A stretch of 30,980 bases of DNA from Plantago elongata (taxonomy: Eukaryota; Streptophyta; Magnoliopsida; Lamiales; Plantaginaceae), in NCBI GenBank assembly GCA_036897095.1, contig JAYMSP010001551.1, positions 1-30,980 of the forward strand, written 5' to 3'. Below the pieces are notes generated by a model. That model did not search any database. It had not been told where the DNA came from and was given only the letters and a program-made list of their open reading frames with translations. The translations under genes and the position numbers were made by a program. Of this stretch, positions 1 through 12,200 are shown one piece after another. The number at the start of each line of letters is the position of its first letter. Position 1 is the stretch's first letter.

Positions 1-650
1 GCAACATCATTCCATCATATAAGAGAAAATAAATAAAACAAAAAGGTCTACTATATCCTGCAAACTAAAAAAAAAAAACTTCACCAAACAAATGCTAGAA
101 CATGCTCCAGAGAATCACTACTAGAATAAACACCAACAAATCACCGAAGAGGTAAAACCAAAACCAGATGTGTTCAAAAAACCCTAGAACCCTACACATC
201 TCAAACTCTCCCGATCACCAAAGACCCAATCTTTCACCCAGAAGTCACCTACAAGGTATGTTTTCCTCTTTCACACCTACAATCTCTCTCAATTCTACTA
301 ACAGTGTCCGGTAAGCTAAATCTATCCGTTTCACTTTCAGCTGCCAGAGAGTAACGACAACGAGTATTCCTATCATTTTCTTATGTTAATCTTAATCAGA
401 GCTCCTTCAATAAAGCTGATGACAATTTATAACCTAAACAACACGTTCCGTTCGAACAACAAACAAAACCCTAACCCTTAGACACCATTCCCAATTCTCA
501 ACCACAAACGAACACAACATTCCATAAAACCATACAAATTCTCAAATCCTCACATATACGAAATCGTAGATACAATGAATTAACAAAATAAATGGTGAAA
601 TGGAAACAGGATGCACAATTACGATATTATAGATACAGTAAATTAGAGTA

Positions 651-745
651 AAAACACACGCACACACCTTTGTTTTCTATGAATTCAACAATCAAAACAC
701 ACACACACACACACACACACCTGTGTTTTCTATGGAAATTGAACA
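651..745. repeat. (AC)n microsatellite inside a short tandem duplication
   Basis: A pure (AC) run lies at about 695-720. The unit AAAACACAC(AC)n, then a GTTTTCTATG-type block and TTCAACA/TTGAACA, is present twice (651-690 and 695-745), with the AC run longer in the second copy. Confidence 0.85.
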
Positions 746-759
746 AAAAATGACCATTT

Positions 760-817
760 TTTCTTCGATATTTGATGATTTGAATGGATTTCTTCGATAT
801 TTAAGGAATTGAATGGA
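760..817. repeat. 29-bp tandem duplication
   Basis: Units 760-788 and 789-817 both begin TTTCTTCGATATTT and end GAATGGA, with a few differences between. Confidence 0.85.
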
Positions 818-1140
818 TGGTTTAATGGAAGTTGAGAGGAATTAGGCTTGAAGATTGAAGAAGTAAGAAGAAATCGAGAAAGGAACGGCCGAAATGAATG
901 CAGCTGTTGTTGCCGTTGCCTGTTCTTTTCTTTTCTTCTTCTATCGTCTTCTGTCTTTGCATCTGCAGTCTAATTTCATTGGGCCATAGGCCCAGCTGCC
1001 AACTCCAGTCCAGATCACATTGATTTTTTTTTATTGAACTGTGTTTTGGGCCTGGGGGCCCCTAACAGACTGAGGCCCTGCACGGTTGGGCTTACCGCGT
1101 TGGGCCTTAACCGGGTCTGCATCCAAATCATATCACATAT

Positions 1141-1585
1141 TCTATGATACATCACTCGAAGTATGAAAACCGAAAACAACCATCAGAGTTTACATAAAAC
1201 CAAATTTCAACACCGAGAAAAAATGCTCAACCATGAAGGAACGCTCGGTATACATCACTACCAACTTGTCTTCACCACCAAAAAGGAATCTCCAACCTCG
1301 GTACTAGTTTCATACTAGGAAATACTTCCACCGTCAATTTCAGAAAAGAATTCGGTAGTGTCTATTTGACCGAAATTCGTACTCTGGTGCGTGATGGTTT
1401 GGTATACACACTCATCAACCCTCAAGACACTCAAGTCGTTTTTTGGATAGTGTCTGGGCATGCTCAACACGACAACGGTGGTGCAAGTGCACCATAGATC
1501 CACTTCGGGGCCATTCTTAATCATGTTCCTCCATCTATGTCATTTTCAGGTCACTTGGCAAGTAATTTAAGACGTGATGAAGGTA
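1141..1585. other. Non-coding, no feature recognised
   Basis: No convincing frame or splice structure. Composition is less AT-rich than its right-hand neighbours, so it could be a transposon relic. Confidence 0.4.
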
Positions 1586-1856
1586 CCTCAAGATATTAAA
1601 AACTAGATCGCATTGATCTAGTTACTTGAGTTAATCATCACATGACTTCTCACAACACACAAGGTACTCCTCCCACCAAGACTAAAGGAAATAGTTCCCT
1701 ACACGGTACAAACGAATAAATTTCTATGGTCTATCCACTTGAGCCCCTCAAGGTATTGAAAACTAGATCACATTGGTTTAGTTACTTGAGTTAAGCGTCT
1801 CAGGACTCCTCAGTACATACACAATATGCTCCTCTCACCGAGACTAAAGGACTAGT
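1586..1856. repeat. Two diverged direct repeats, about 110 bp each
   Basis: Copy 1 (1586-1695) and copy 2 (1746-1856) share CCTCAAG(A/G)TATT, AAAACTAGATC, TAGTTACTTGAGTTAA and GACTAAAGGA at the same spacing. Each begins with a stem-loop whose arms are ACTAGATC and GATCTAGT (perfect in copy 1). Probably relics of an unidentified transposon. Confidence 0.8.
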
Positions 1857-2029
1857 AACACATCTAAACAAAACATATAAACATGCACGTGAATTATTTA
1901 TAGTAATTCGACTATACATGTATAATGTTTGATGTTACCGACTTTTAAATTAAACATAGCTCAAAATAAATTATACTATGAACACTTGACATTCACCGTA
2001 AAATATTTGATCTAATACGATCTATAAAA

Positions 2030-2297
2030 AGAGTCATATTAAGTATATAAGAGTCGTATTTAAAATTTAAGACTCTTAATAAGTGACACAAATTTAAAAG
2101 GGATTGCAATAAAGGTGCGTCGTATTTTCATTTGAAGTACAAATTAAGAGTTGTAATTTTAAAATTACGACTCAAAGTTAGGAGTCATATTTTTTTTCTT
2201 CTTTAAATTAATTTTAATGCTTTTTTTAATTATTTTACGACTCTTATAATGAGTCGTAAAATTTAAGAGTCACATTAGATTAAATTTTTTGTAGTGA
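2030..2297. mobile_element. CACTA transposon terminus with GAGTCGTA subterminal repeats
   Basis: The segment ends TTTTTTGTAGTG at 2286-2297, the inverse of the classic CACTACAAAAAA terminus. In the preceding 260 bp the motif GAGTCGTA and its reverse TACGACTC occur at least eight times with small changes, near 2031, 2049, 2071, 2118, 2145, 2166, 2180, 2237 and 2250, in both orientations. Such arrays are the transposase-binding zone of CACTA elements. The matching start is not found, so this is a remnant or its other end is lost. Confidence 0.6.
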
Positions 2298-2570
2298 TTA
2301 TTAGGCCTAAGTTGATATACAGTGAATAGCCATGGCATTAGCATGTTCATTTGCTAATATCAAGTCCGTCAATCGAAACTTTACATACGAAGGTGTTTAT
2401 CAAATCGAATGAACTGAACATGAGAGCTTATCGAACAAACCAACTAGAATTGTTTACGAGTTGATACTCTTGTTTAAATGCACATCGGTAAGAAAAACGA
2501 AGCCATTTGTCCTCAACATAGTCGCCCCTCAATGGATCAACCTATGTAGGGAAATTGTCTTTGTTGATTG

Positions 2571-2630
2571 CACTACATAAAAAAACGATCGGACAAACAA
2601 TCGCTCTGTCTGATAAAATGCAAAAAGAAA
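2571..2630 (+). mobile_element. Possible 5' terminus of a second CACTA-type element
   Basis: CACTACATAAAAAAACGATC at 2571-2590 followed by GGACAAACAATCGCTCTGTC resembles CACTA starts. No partner terminus ending ...GTAGTG with the right inverse was found to its right. Confidence 0.35.
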
Positions 2631-2639
2631 TATATTAAT

Positions 2640-3800
2640 TTCGTTAAATTTTAAAATACAAAAATAAAAAATAGGTATTTAAAAAAATATTAACTTATTT
2701 TTAGAAAATATTTTAGAAGGTAAATTTAATTTTTTATTAATATTTATATTTTTAAAAATTTAAATATTTATAAGGTGATCGATGGTCTAATGTTTATTTT
2801 CTGAAAGATCTAAGTTTTGGTATGTTATCTATGTTATTCCTGATTGTGTGTACATGTATTCTTCGTTATTGGACGTGCCCTTATTTAGTAAAATCTATGG
2901 TTATGATCACCACCCAATGCCCAACAATTAATAAAATGACTCGGTACAGTCACATGTGGTTTGATATGGTTATTAAACTAGTCAATTCTCCATTTGCTTA
3001 TATATACATTTAGTGTTCAATCCAAAAATATATTTCAAATAAGTCAAAATTTAACTTATTATTTTCACAACTTAAAAATTATTATCATATTAGTATATTA
3101 TCCATGATATTTATCATCATTTACTCATTGATATTGCATAACATGAATCGGTATATTTAAAATTAATATTTTCTTTTATGTATTTATGAATTTCTTACGA
3201 AATATTATAAGGTGAGTATGTAAGAACATTTTTGATACCCTGAGAAAATTATGTATTTTTAAAAATAAAGAAAACAAAAAAAAGTGATTTTAAATTTTGA
3301 AGAAAAGAAAGTGTGGAAGACAAGATTGAATCCAAGACCTAAAGGTTAATGGGAACATATACAACCACTTGGATACAAGTAACAATTGTTGAACTTATGG
3401 GTAAATTAGATATACTAATATATACCGTTTATTTATTTATTTTTATTTTATAGTACTTATTTAGAATCAGAGGTAAGTTGAGGTGGTTCGAGTGAACCCA
3501 ACCCACCCTAAATCCGCCACTGTATATATTCTTCATGATTTTTATGTGATTAATCTTAACAATCATTCGTTATAAGTTGGCCCTTATGATGTGATCCCAC
3601 ATGAGCTAATGTACCTTCTAGCAATATTCCTCTCGACTTCTATATCATCATTACCTGTGGCCTGGACTCATTTTAGTCATTGTCCATGCTTGCATATATT
3701 ACATATGTACATGAAAATTCTACTTTGTCGGAGGAGTTATCTTTTATCGTTTAAAAAAAATTCTGTTTTATACATATTTTCTTATAGAGAGCAAAAGAAG
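2640..3800. other. AT-rich intergenic DNA
   Basis: No gene seen. The stretch 3300-3530 (ending CCTAAATCCGCCACTG) has the feel of a dispersed plant repeat, but I cannot name it. Confidence 0.4.
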
Positions 3801-6000
3801 AGGTCGACATGAACCTTATTCTAAATGTAGAGTCGTAGACAGTGTTCACTTACTATCCGCCTCAGAGCTTTAAATATCTAACATAAGATTTGAGAGAAAC
3901 TCAATTATACACTTAAATGACATCTACATCGCTAAAGGTATTCTTAAATGTGCACCAATTATTATGTTAGATGAAAGTATGAAACCATATCTAATGGCTT
4001 TCGAGAGAGCTCATCCAGGTGCCGAAAAATGGGGTTACCTTCATGACTTGCTTTACACGAAACAAAAATGATGTTACATTACTTGAATAAAGTGGAATCA
4101 TGCAAAGAACCATTCATCATGAGCAATATGTTGTGGAATCTCTCAGTTTGCTATGCAGGGATATTGTGGATCCATCCAAAATAGGCCTATAACTTGCATT
4201 TTGATAACTGAACACCGTAGTGGTGACCGTACTGTAATAAAACAAAAGTATTAAAAGAATATAGGGATTTCCTCAGTTATGTTAATTAGCTCACTTTAGA
4301 TCACCTGGAGCGAATACGTGAACTGGAGCGAAAATGAAAGTGTGAGCACCAAAACGTTAAAATTTAAAATTTTTAGAAAGTATGAGCGCCTTAAAGCGCG
4401 CATGTTATTAATAAAATAAAAATATTATATATATAAAATTATTAATAGTTTACATAAATAATAAAATTAGATCCATCATGCTTCGACATCATTGTCAATT
4501 TTATAAAATATAAATTGATAACAATGCAAAATGCTATTTTCTACTTCTAGGGATTTCCGGCACAAGTTTCCCACTTTGACAAAGCATTTCAAAATTTCAG
4601 AAACAACAAGCGCAATTTAATATTTTAGTAAAATTTGACTTTTCCTTTATTTAAATTGAACCAAATAAGTTTTTTTAAAACTAGTCAAATTATTATCAAA
4701 TTGGACATACATCGGAGGAGATGAAATTCACTAAAAAAAGCAAGCTGACGGTCAACTGTTTGAGACAATGATGTGAGTAAAGAAGACGGTAGAATAGTAA
4801 CGTTGCGGAATCGAAAGTGATACATAGAACAAACGAAGTAAATGGAGTCTCATAGCTTATTCAATATGACTTAGCTCACAAGTTTACCATGAAATAATGT
4901 ATTACAATATTTTAGGTCATACAATTGTATATGTAATTCGAATTTTTATGAAACAATCTTTAAGAATTTTTAGATCAAGCATTTAGTTTTTATAGAGCAA
5001 GCTCCAAGAAATCTTAGAGCGATGTTGAAGAAGTTCTGAACTCTCAAAGTACAAAAGTGAGCTTTGAGTGTCTGTGAGAACTCAAGATCAAATTTAAGGT
5101 GATCTAGAGCTCACTTCAACAGGAGGGTCCTTTTCTCAGTGATATGCTCGTAGGTGGTGATGAATGATTTTTCTAGTAGAGCCCTTAGAAAGAAGCACCA
5201 TACAGATTTTTTTATAAAACTTTCTTGTTTTTCGATGCTACCATTCGGTCATTTGTGGAGTTCGGATCTGGAAATGTGGGAAACACCGAAATAGGGATTC
5301 TTAGAAACTATTAACTCCGGGTTTTTTTTTTATTTTGAAAAAGGATACAAATGATCCTTTAACTTTTGAATTTGCCGCATGCAGTACAACACATAATTGA
5401 AATTTTTAATATTATGGTTTAAAATGAATTGATGTTTAAAATAGAATTATCTTCATTGGCATGTATATTCTTATGTACCGTATTTTTTTATGTGTTTTTA
5501 TTATTAATTTCTTCAACAGAATTATACATGAAGGACAACAATAAAATTGAAGTCTACTTTGAAATTTATACTTAGCATAAGTACATGATTTCATGCCTTA
5601 CTTTTTAAATATTAGTAATGTATTGTTGTATTTCAATGATGTTTAAGGAAATCACCTTATTGAACAATAAGAAATATCCAAAAAGAAGAAAAAAAGACAC
5701 GTCCTAACAAGTAGAAATGCAATGCTAATGTTCATCAGACCTTGATGTGAAAATGGAAAATTTTGAAATGTTTTGGTGTCGAGTGCGATAAAAAATGTTG
5801 AAGTGTAAAATTAAAAACGTAAAAAACTTTAGTGTAAAATAAAATTTAAAATTATGAAATTTTATGTAATGTTCATTTAAAAAAGTGAAGTATGGAATTT
5901 AAAATATAAAGTTTACAATATTTTAAATAAATCATATAGTGACGTGACACATTGATTCCAAGTGCCAACTAGCACAGTACCATTATTTCATCGTCCTATA
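3801..6000. other. Gene-poor intergenic DNA
   Basis: No gene supported. A short open stretch from 3967 to 4071 (34 codons, MLDESMKPY...) looks protein-like but is flanked by stops and matches nothing I recognise. The remainder is AT-rich. Confidence 0.4.
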
Positions 6001-6010
6001 TTAAAAAATT

Positions 6011-6096
6011 AATTTTACACAGAAACTTAAATCACAATATGAAATGCAATTTGAATTTTACACAGAAATTTAAATCACAATATGAAATGCAATTTG
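6011..6096. repeat. 43-bp perfect-but-one tandem duplication
   Basis: Units 6011-6053 and 6054-6096 begin AATTTTACACAGAAA and end AAATGCAATTTG, differing at a single base (C to T). A partial third start AATTTG follows. Confidence 0.95.
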
Positions 6097-6339
6097 AATT
6101 TGAAAAAATTATATGTATAATAATAATCGACGTAAGCATGGAATTTTGGTAACTCATCTTCTAAATAAACCATTATAAAGTGGCTGATTATTACAGAGGT
6201 ACAATTCTTGTGAATATCGTGAAGAATTTGTATCACCAACAACTCCAGCACACAAGAAAAGAAAGGAAAAAAAAGTGCCTGTAGTATTAAATTTAATGGA
6301 GAGAAACTAAGCACCAGAAAATAGTTCCCAGCATTAAAT

Positions 6340-9220
6340 TACATAATGACATAGCCAAACTTGACATGACAACACTTGACCCGAAGTATTTAAGCCCAAT
6401 ATATACACTACTGTTTCTTATCAGAGCGAGAACCTCTATGTCTATATATGCTCATCAAACCACAAGAAAGGAAGACTTGAACCGAACAAACAAGACACGA
6501 CCATGGAAGATCGATACCTCATGATCAGATACCAACGATGACACTTCCTTCATCATAACGGATACCATGGCACCAAATCATGAATCTCCCAATCAGGCTA
6601 TACTAAATTTACTCGTCTCACAAAAAGGAACATATTACTGCCCAAGTTACAGGTCCCTAATCGAACAAGTCTATGTTCTCTTCCTTTGAACGGAACTGAG
6701 CCGAACTAATCTGAACTGAAAGGAAATGAATTGCAGTATAAAAATGAACTAAGGAGTGAACTTAAATGGGATCCCGAACTTACATTAATAAACTTTCAGA
6801 TGAAAGAACATAGCCTAACCTAGAAGAACAGTGGAATTCATTTAACACCGTAAGTACTGATATAGCTATAACTTTCTTAGGCAATACATGAAAGCAAGAA
6901 CCAGCAGGGGTTAGAACAACTATACCGAATTTCAAAGTCTACAGCATTCTTAAGACTCACTAGCATCACAGAATCGAGCAGGGATTTCCGAAAACACCAA
7001 TCTAATTTCTATATGAGAGAAATCCCAAGATTCAAGGTGCTTATGCTAATGCACAAATTGAATCATCGTATTAATGGGTTTATAGCAGAGCATTGCACAT
7101 TAACAGACGTGTGAAAGCTGACCAAAACCAATTTCACACCATGAGAAGGCGAATGAGTTTCAGGAGAATGCACATGCAGTAGTTATAGACTAATAGTACC
7201 CAGGATTTAGAATGCATAAATGGTGATAAACACTTAGGTAAAGAACGACACCAGGAAACACAGCAATCTGGTCCCCGTTTTCCTGATCTTGCAAAATCAG
7301 GATAGGACGTTGTTTTTCTATTAGTTTTGAATGCACACTGGATTTTCTCAACTCAGAGGGGAGTCTGAGACAAAAGAGTATAGAGGTAGCTCCATCATTA
7401 GGGATCCTGGAATATGAAAAGTATTCTCGATCGTATGTGCACTGCAGAAGGAAACTCATTCAAGAGATAACCGGATAAGAACACATGCAGATATGCCTCT
7501 CAGCAGAATTATGCATAACCCGTGGAGATTTGCAGCATGATGGATACATGGAAGTCTAAAAAAAAGTTGGATACAAGGAAATGGAAAACGAACTTGTTTT
7601 TTAATGTTTCAAGAAAATATAATTTCACTGCAGCTTAGATGCCAAAATATGAACTGTTAACTTTATGAAGCCAAAAGCATAGGATATGGCAAATATGGCA
7701 AAGGAAGACTATACTTAAGGAATAGACCAGCAGGAAATGCACACACACACACCACGTATGTGGATTGGTTCATATATAAAGTTGGCAAAGAAGAAATTAG
7801 CAGAAAATGGAGGCCGAATAAATACTTCAATGATTTAGCAACTCAGATGTCTCTTGTTGAAATTATATTCATGGAAGAGCAACAAGAAACTTTCAGGTGA
7901 AGAACATAGAGAAATGATAGTAAGTAAACAACACAGAAACTACAGCTTCACTTGTATCATGTATTTAAAATCCAAGTATGTAGGAAAATATTAGTCTTTT
8001 TTGCACGTTTTCAAAGAAGTTAAAGTACTTAGTAGATAATATATGTTTGAAGTGCTTGGAAAATAGTAAAAACATTTTAGTGTTTGAGAATTTACAAACC
8101 AACTCTTCAGAACCGAATGTACAAGTTCCGGTAGATTAGATCTGGATCATGGGGGGGTTTTGGCAAAGTTTAGGCAGTAAATGAAAATTTTCCAGAGTAA
8201 TAGGACCCAACAAACCTAAAACATATATTTCAAGTCATGTTGTAAAAAGTTAACTTGATGGAAGTACCAGAGAATGGAAAGTGGGGAATATTTGCAAAAG
8301 CCATGAGAGAGAAAAGTTAAAAGCACTAGCCCACCAGCAAAAAACTGGATTATAGTATTAAATTATCATAATAACAAAATTAATTAATTAACGTAATTAA
8401 AGGAAGAAAATATTGATCTGGAAAAAGGTTTCAGGAACAAAGAAATCATCTTATCCGAACCTGTTTTGTTGCAAACGGCAGAACAAAGAAACACTCAACA
8501 AGCAGCACTTTCGCGTAAAAGAAACACAGTAGTGCTTATTTCGTGTTACTTTAGGGCATTAGTTAGAAAGATATGAGCGAAGGGGAATTCAGTCGCACTA
8601 ACAACATTTAAAGCAGGGAGGTTCAGAAAAGCTAGTGAACATGTCGGAATTTCAGGTTTTGAGTTGCGACTGATATTAACCGCAGAAAGTCATGAAGCAA
8701 GAAATGTTCAACTTGGAAGGAATAAAGCTCATAGCACTTCATTTTATCCCACGGACTGAAAGAAATTGCTAAGAAGTTCAGTGACTTCAGTCGTGTGAAG
8801 AGCATGAGTAAGGCATGCCACAAAAAGACATTGATTCAAGGACAAACAGGAAGGACAAGCAGGAATCTTGAACACAAATGGTTCATGTCTAGTGGTTTGA
8901 AACTTGAAAGTTAGTTTCACATCAATGAAGGCCAAAGTAATGTTGATAACAAGATAATCCAAGGACATCATCAGTTAAAAAGTTCTATAGGAAAGAAAAT
9001 AATCTAAAAAACTTATGAAACTGTTGGAGATGAGTTGGTCCAACTAGAGCAAATGCCACCTGAACACCAGGTTTAGTAATTTCCTTAAGATTCCTATAGA
9101 GGAGAGGGGTTTTCGCTTTCAGTCAGGAAGCTGAATTTATCGCCATGGTAACCTAAAGGAAATAGAGAGAATTGACAAGGCACAGTCTATTTCACAAGGA
9201 ATTCATTATTCTCACAGCTG
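6340..9220 (-). other. Non-coding stretch downstream of the KH stop; possible long 3' UTR
   Basis: This 2.9-kb block has no open frame with protein-like composition. On the minus strand it is T-rich with scattered acceptor-like TTTAG and TTCAG sites, for example CCTTTAG|GTTACC near 9152 and GTTCAG|GTGGCA near 9059. Its base composition resembles the KH introns more than the AT-rich flanks, so it may hold 3' UTR exons and introns. It also has a short (CA)n run near 7739-7752 and a G run near 8151-8157. No poly(A) site could be fixed. Confidence 0.3.
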
Positions 9221-12200
9221 CTAAGAAGCCATTATGAATGCCTGGATCACGTTTTCAGCGGAACGCTTCTGGTCAGGGGTGCCAGATATTATTGCCACAC
9301 GCTCTCCACGGGAATATTTTGCATCTGAGATCTCTATAACTGCTCCAGAGATCTGGAAAATAATGAATGCATATGAAAATGAAAGTAAACAAGCACCGAG
9401 AGCAAGCATGATAGACATAAGATGTGTATTCAAAATCATCTCACAAACTTGCAAACAGTGCGCACATACAAAAAAAACGACTACAAAAGCCATGTAGTAG
9501 GTAAAAGGTTAGTTCCACACTCAGCAAATAAAAAGTCCACTAGTTTTTGAAGTGTCTGAAATGAGAGAAATAGAGTGCAAACAAAGAAGGTTTAAAAACA
9601 GAATTTCAAAACCTTAAGACTCCAAAAACAAGCCATTTTATTTGTTAATACTATGGAACTTCTAAAGAAGAGATTCTAAAGTTACCTTGCAGATATTCTC
9701 AATATTTGCGCCACCTTTTCCTATGACTCTGCCAGCTGCATGTGCAGGGATGATCATCTCCACAACAGAAGGTGGGGGCAATCTGAGTCGCCAGATGAGA
9801 TATTAGAACAATTTCAATCACATGTCTTTACATAAATTCCATGTAAGGTAATTTGAGACTAACCCTCCATAGAGTGGTGCTGAATGTGAAGGCAACGATC
9901 CGTACAGATTGTCGCCCATCTTTACAAGAGGAAACCAAATTAGACAAAAAGTACAAGTATAATAGACTTGACGATTTCAAATGTCGGAATAAATTGTGGG
10001 TAAGTTGGTCAAGGGCGAAATAAAAAGAACAAATGCACAAAAGATATCAGAAACAGGAAAAGCTTTCACATGCTCAATTCTGGTTTTTCCAATACCTGTA
10101 GAACTATGTCCCCTGGTAAGGACTGAAAATAGAACTGCTCTGTATGAGAGGAGCTTTAAAATTGAAACTTTAATCTATGTCAAGTACCATGGTAGTTGTC
10201 AAGTTGCAAGAGAAGAAAATTGAAACTTTGCCCTATTTGGTAACTCAGAAAATAGATGAAAATCAAATCCACTAGGAAAACAATTGAGGAAAAAAGATTT
10301 ATTTCCCTTCCTTGTGTGTTTGACTTGGCATCAGTTCAGTTTTCCTGAAAAATTATAACATATGTTCCAACATTTATACATAGGACTAATATACTTGGAA
10401 GTGTAATTACTTTATCCTAAAAGTAACACCCAAGTCATATGACATTGATGACTAATTCTGCAAGAGAGAAGATTTAATATTTCTCTGTTGTGTGATTTCT
10501 ATTTTCCATAAAATGCGAAGTGTACCAAACACCCGGAATATATTATTTTCTCTTATTTGTTTTCATTCCCCTATTCTCCAGTTACCAATTGCAGTATTAA
10601 TGTACATTGTTTTCCATGTACCAATGAAAAAAAAGAAGAAAAGAGGGATGTAGATTGCTATAGATAAAAAAGAAGTCTAAAATAAAAAGAACGGGTAAAA
10701 TACATGTATTCTATGTTCTTCAAAATATGCACATACGTTCCTTATCTTCTTTAAATTGCTCGGATGTACCTTATGTTGTTAAAAGGCGTGCACATTTGCC
10801 CAAATATTGCACTTTCCATATTGCCCCAATATTGCACTCTCCTCATGTTGTGCAGGCAAGTGTGCAAACTTTTAAACATATAAAGTACCACTGTGCAATT
10901 TAAGAAACATGAGGAACATATGTGCATATTTCGAAGATCATAGGGCACATTCATGCATTTTATTACCAAAATAAAACATTAAAATGATAAATAAACAATC
11001 TTTGTGACCCAACAACGATCTTGTTGATTCGATATCATTTAATAATTTTCTATTTCTCAAGCAAGTGGGTGTATGAAGAACATTGCCCTCTAAGTGCATT
11101 GTTGAAGTTAAGGACGTGCAGAGTTAAAGGTTTACCGATAAGGATTCATATCCATATGATGGAAACAAGTTGGACCCATTCCTACGTTCAGCCCTTCTCT
11201 CATGGCCCAGAGCCGCACCAGGTGACATACTGGGCAGAACTGGTGGAACATGGAGAGAAGCACCACCAGAGTATAAATGCTCTGTAGTAGCAGAAGAGTT
11301 TTGCTGCCCACCATCCCTGCCCATCAATACATCGTCTCGGAGCCTCAGAATGATTTGAATAAGCGCATCTCTCACATTACCAACTTCTCCAGATACCTAA
11401 AGGTGTTACCATAAAAGTCAAATGAATAGGAAATTAAACTCAAGAGCATTGACTGATAACTGCAATAATATGTTTAAATTTTACATACCTCAACTATCTC
11501 CTCATCTGCACCTGCACAAGTAGGCCTGTGTTGTTTGGAAATTCGTATATCCGCGTTAGTTCTCCTCCTGATCTCATTGATGATAGCACCACTTCTTCCA
11601 ATAATACAACCAATAACCTTAGATGGAACCAAGAGACGGAAGGTACAAGTTTCTTCACCTTCATCATTCATCTTTGCCTGCAGCAACAACACAGCTTCAA
11701 CTGCTGTTGACTTCAAATCATCCAATGACTGCAAAGTAAAATTGGAAACATGATAAGCAACAATCATTTTTCCCCTTTTTATGGAAGATTTTTTTGTGTA
11801 CTTCAAAGGAAAATAAAAGTTGCCCAAACATAAGAGTGAGAAGGGAAGTAACAACGAAGCGCTGCTCAGTTGGTAAGACGCTTCACCTCCAACCAATAGG
11901 TCGGCGGTTCGAGTCACCCTTTAGCCATTTCAAAAAAAAAAAAAAAGAGGGAGAAGGGAAGTATTAATTCCCATAGATACATCTAATGAAGTAGAAAAGT
12001 GGCTGCACCTCCATAGAGATAACTTTGATGACGCGCTCATTGAGATCAGACTTTGGGTCCTCAACATCAACATGGGCACCACTATCCTGCCGGATACTCT
12101 TAATGGAGTTTCCACCTTTGCCAATAACACGGCCAATTTTATTAGCTAGGCACACCACCTTCAGAATTAACTCCTCTGGTCGTTTAGCACCATAACTAGA

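Larger units (their letters stand above)
1..1110 (-). promoter_or_regulatory. Promoter and leader-like region of a possible leftward gene running off the window
   Basis: Several TGGGCC/GGCCCA (site II, TCP-type) motifs lie at about 980-1107. The minus strand below about 950 looks like a plant leader: purine-rich then pyrimidine-rich, no long frame. Plus-strand telo-box-like AAACCCTAG (178-186) and AAACCCTAACCC (466-477) are also present, and a donor/acceptor pair in the plus orientation (CAAG|GTATG at about 255; CTTTCAG|CTGCC at about 340). Site II plus telo-boxes are typical of promoters of translation-related genes. I found no coding exon, so direction and even existence of the gene are inference. 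Confidence 0.35.

Noticed and set aside
1253..2297. CACTACC at 1253 as the start of the CACTA element ending at 2297
   Set aside because: CACTACCAACTTG is not the inverse of the right end TTTTTTGTAGTG, and the flanking three bases do not match. CACTACTAGAATAAAC at about 117 was rejected for the same reason.
3591..3812. 73-codon open frame on the plus strand
   Set aside because: No domain, no splice partners and a composition typical of translated AT-rich DNA.
3967..4071. Protein-like stretch MLDESMKPYLMAFERAHPG
   Set aside because: Only 34 codons, no matching neighbours in any frame, and no family I can recognise. It may be chance or an old transposase relic.
7190..7459. 89-codon minus-strand open frame downstream of the KH gene
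   Set aside because: No recognisable domain, and no continuation into splice-joined neighbours. Better explained as non-coding sequence after the KH stop.
9234..9497. Open frame of 87 codons on the plus strand
   Set aside because: It is antisense to KH exon 7 and its flanking intron. The minus strand carries the recognisable KH domain.
11863..11925. Possible tRNA gene
   Set aside because: Box A and box B are present, but the acceptor ends do not pair, an A tail follows, and a 13-bp target duplication flanks it. It is a SINE.
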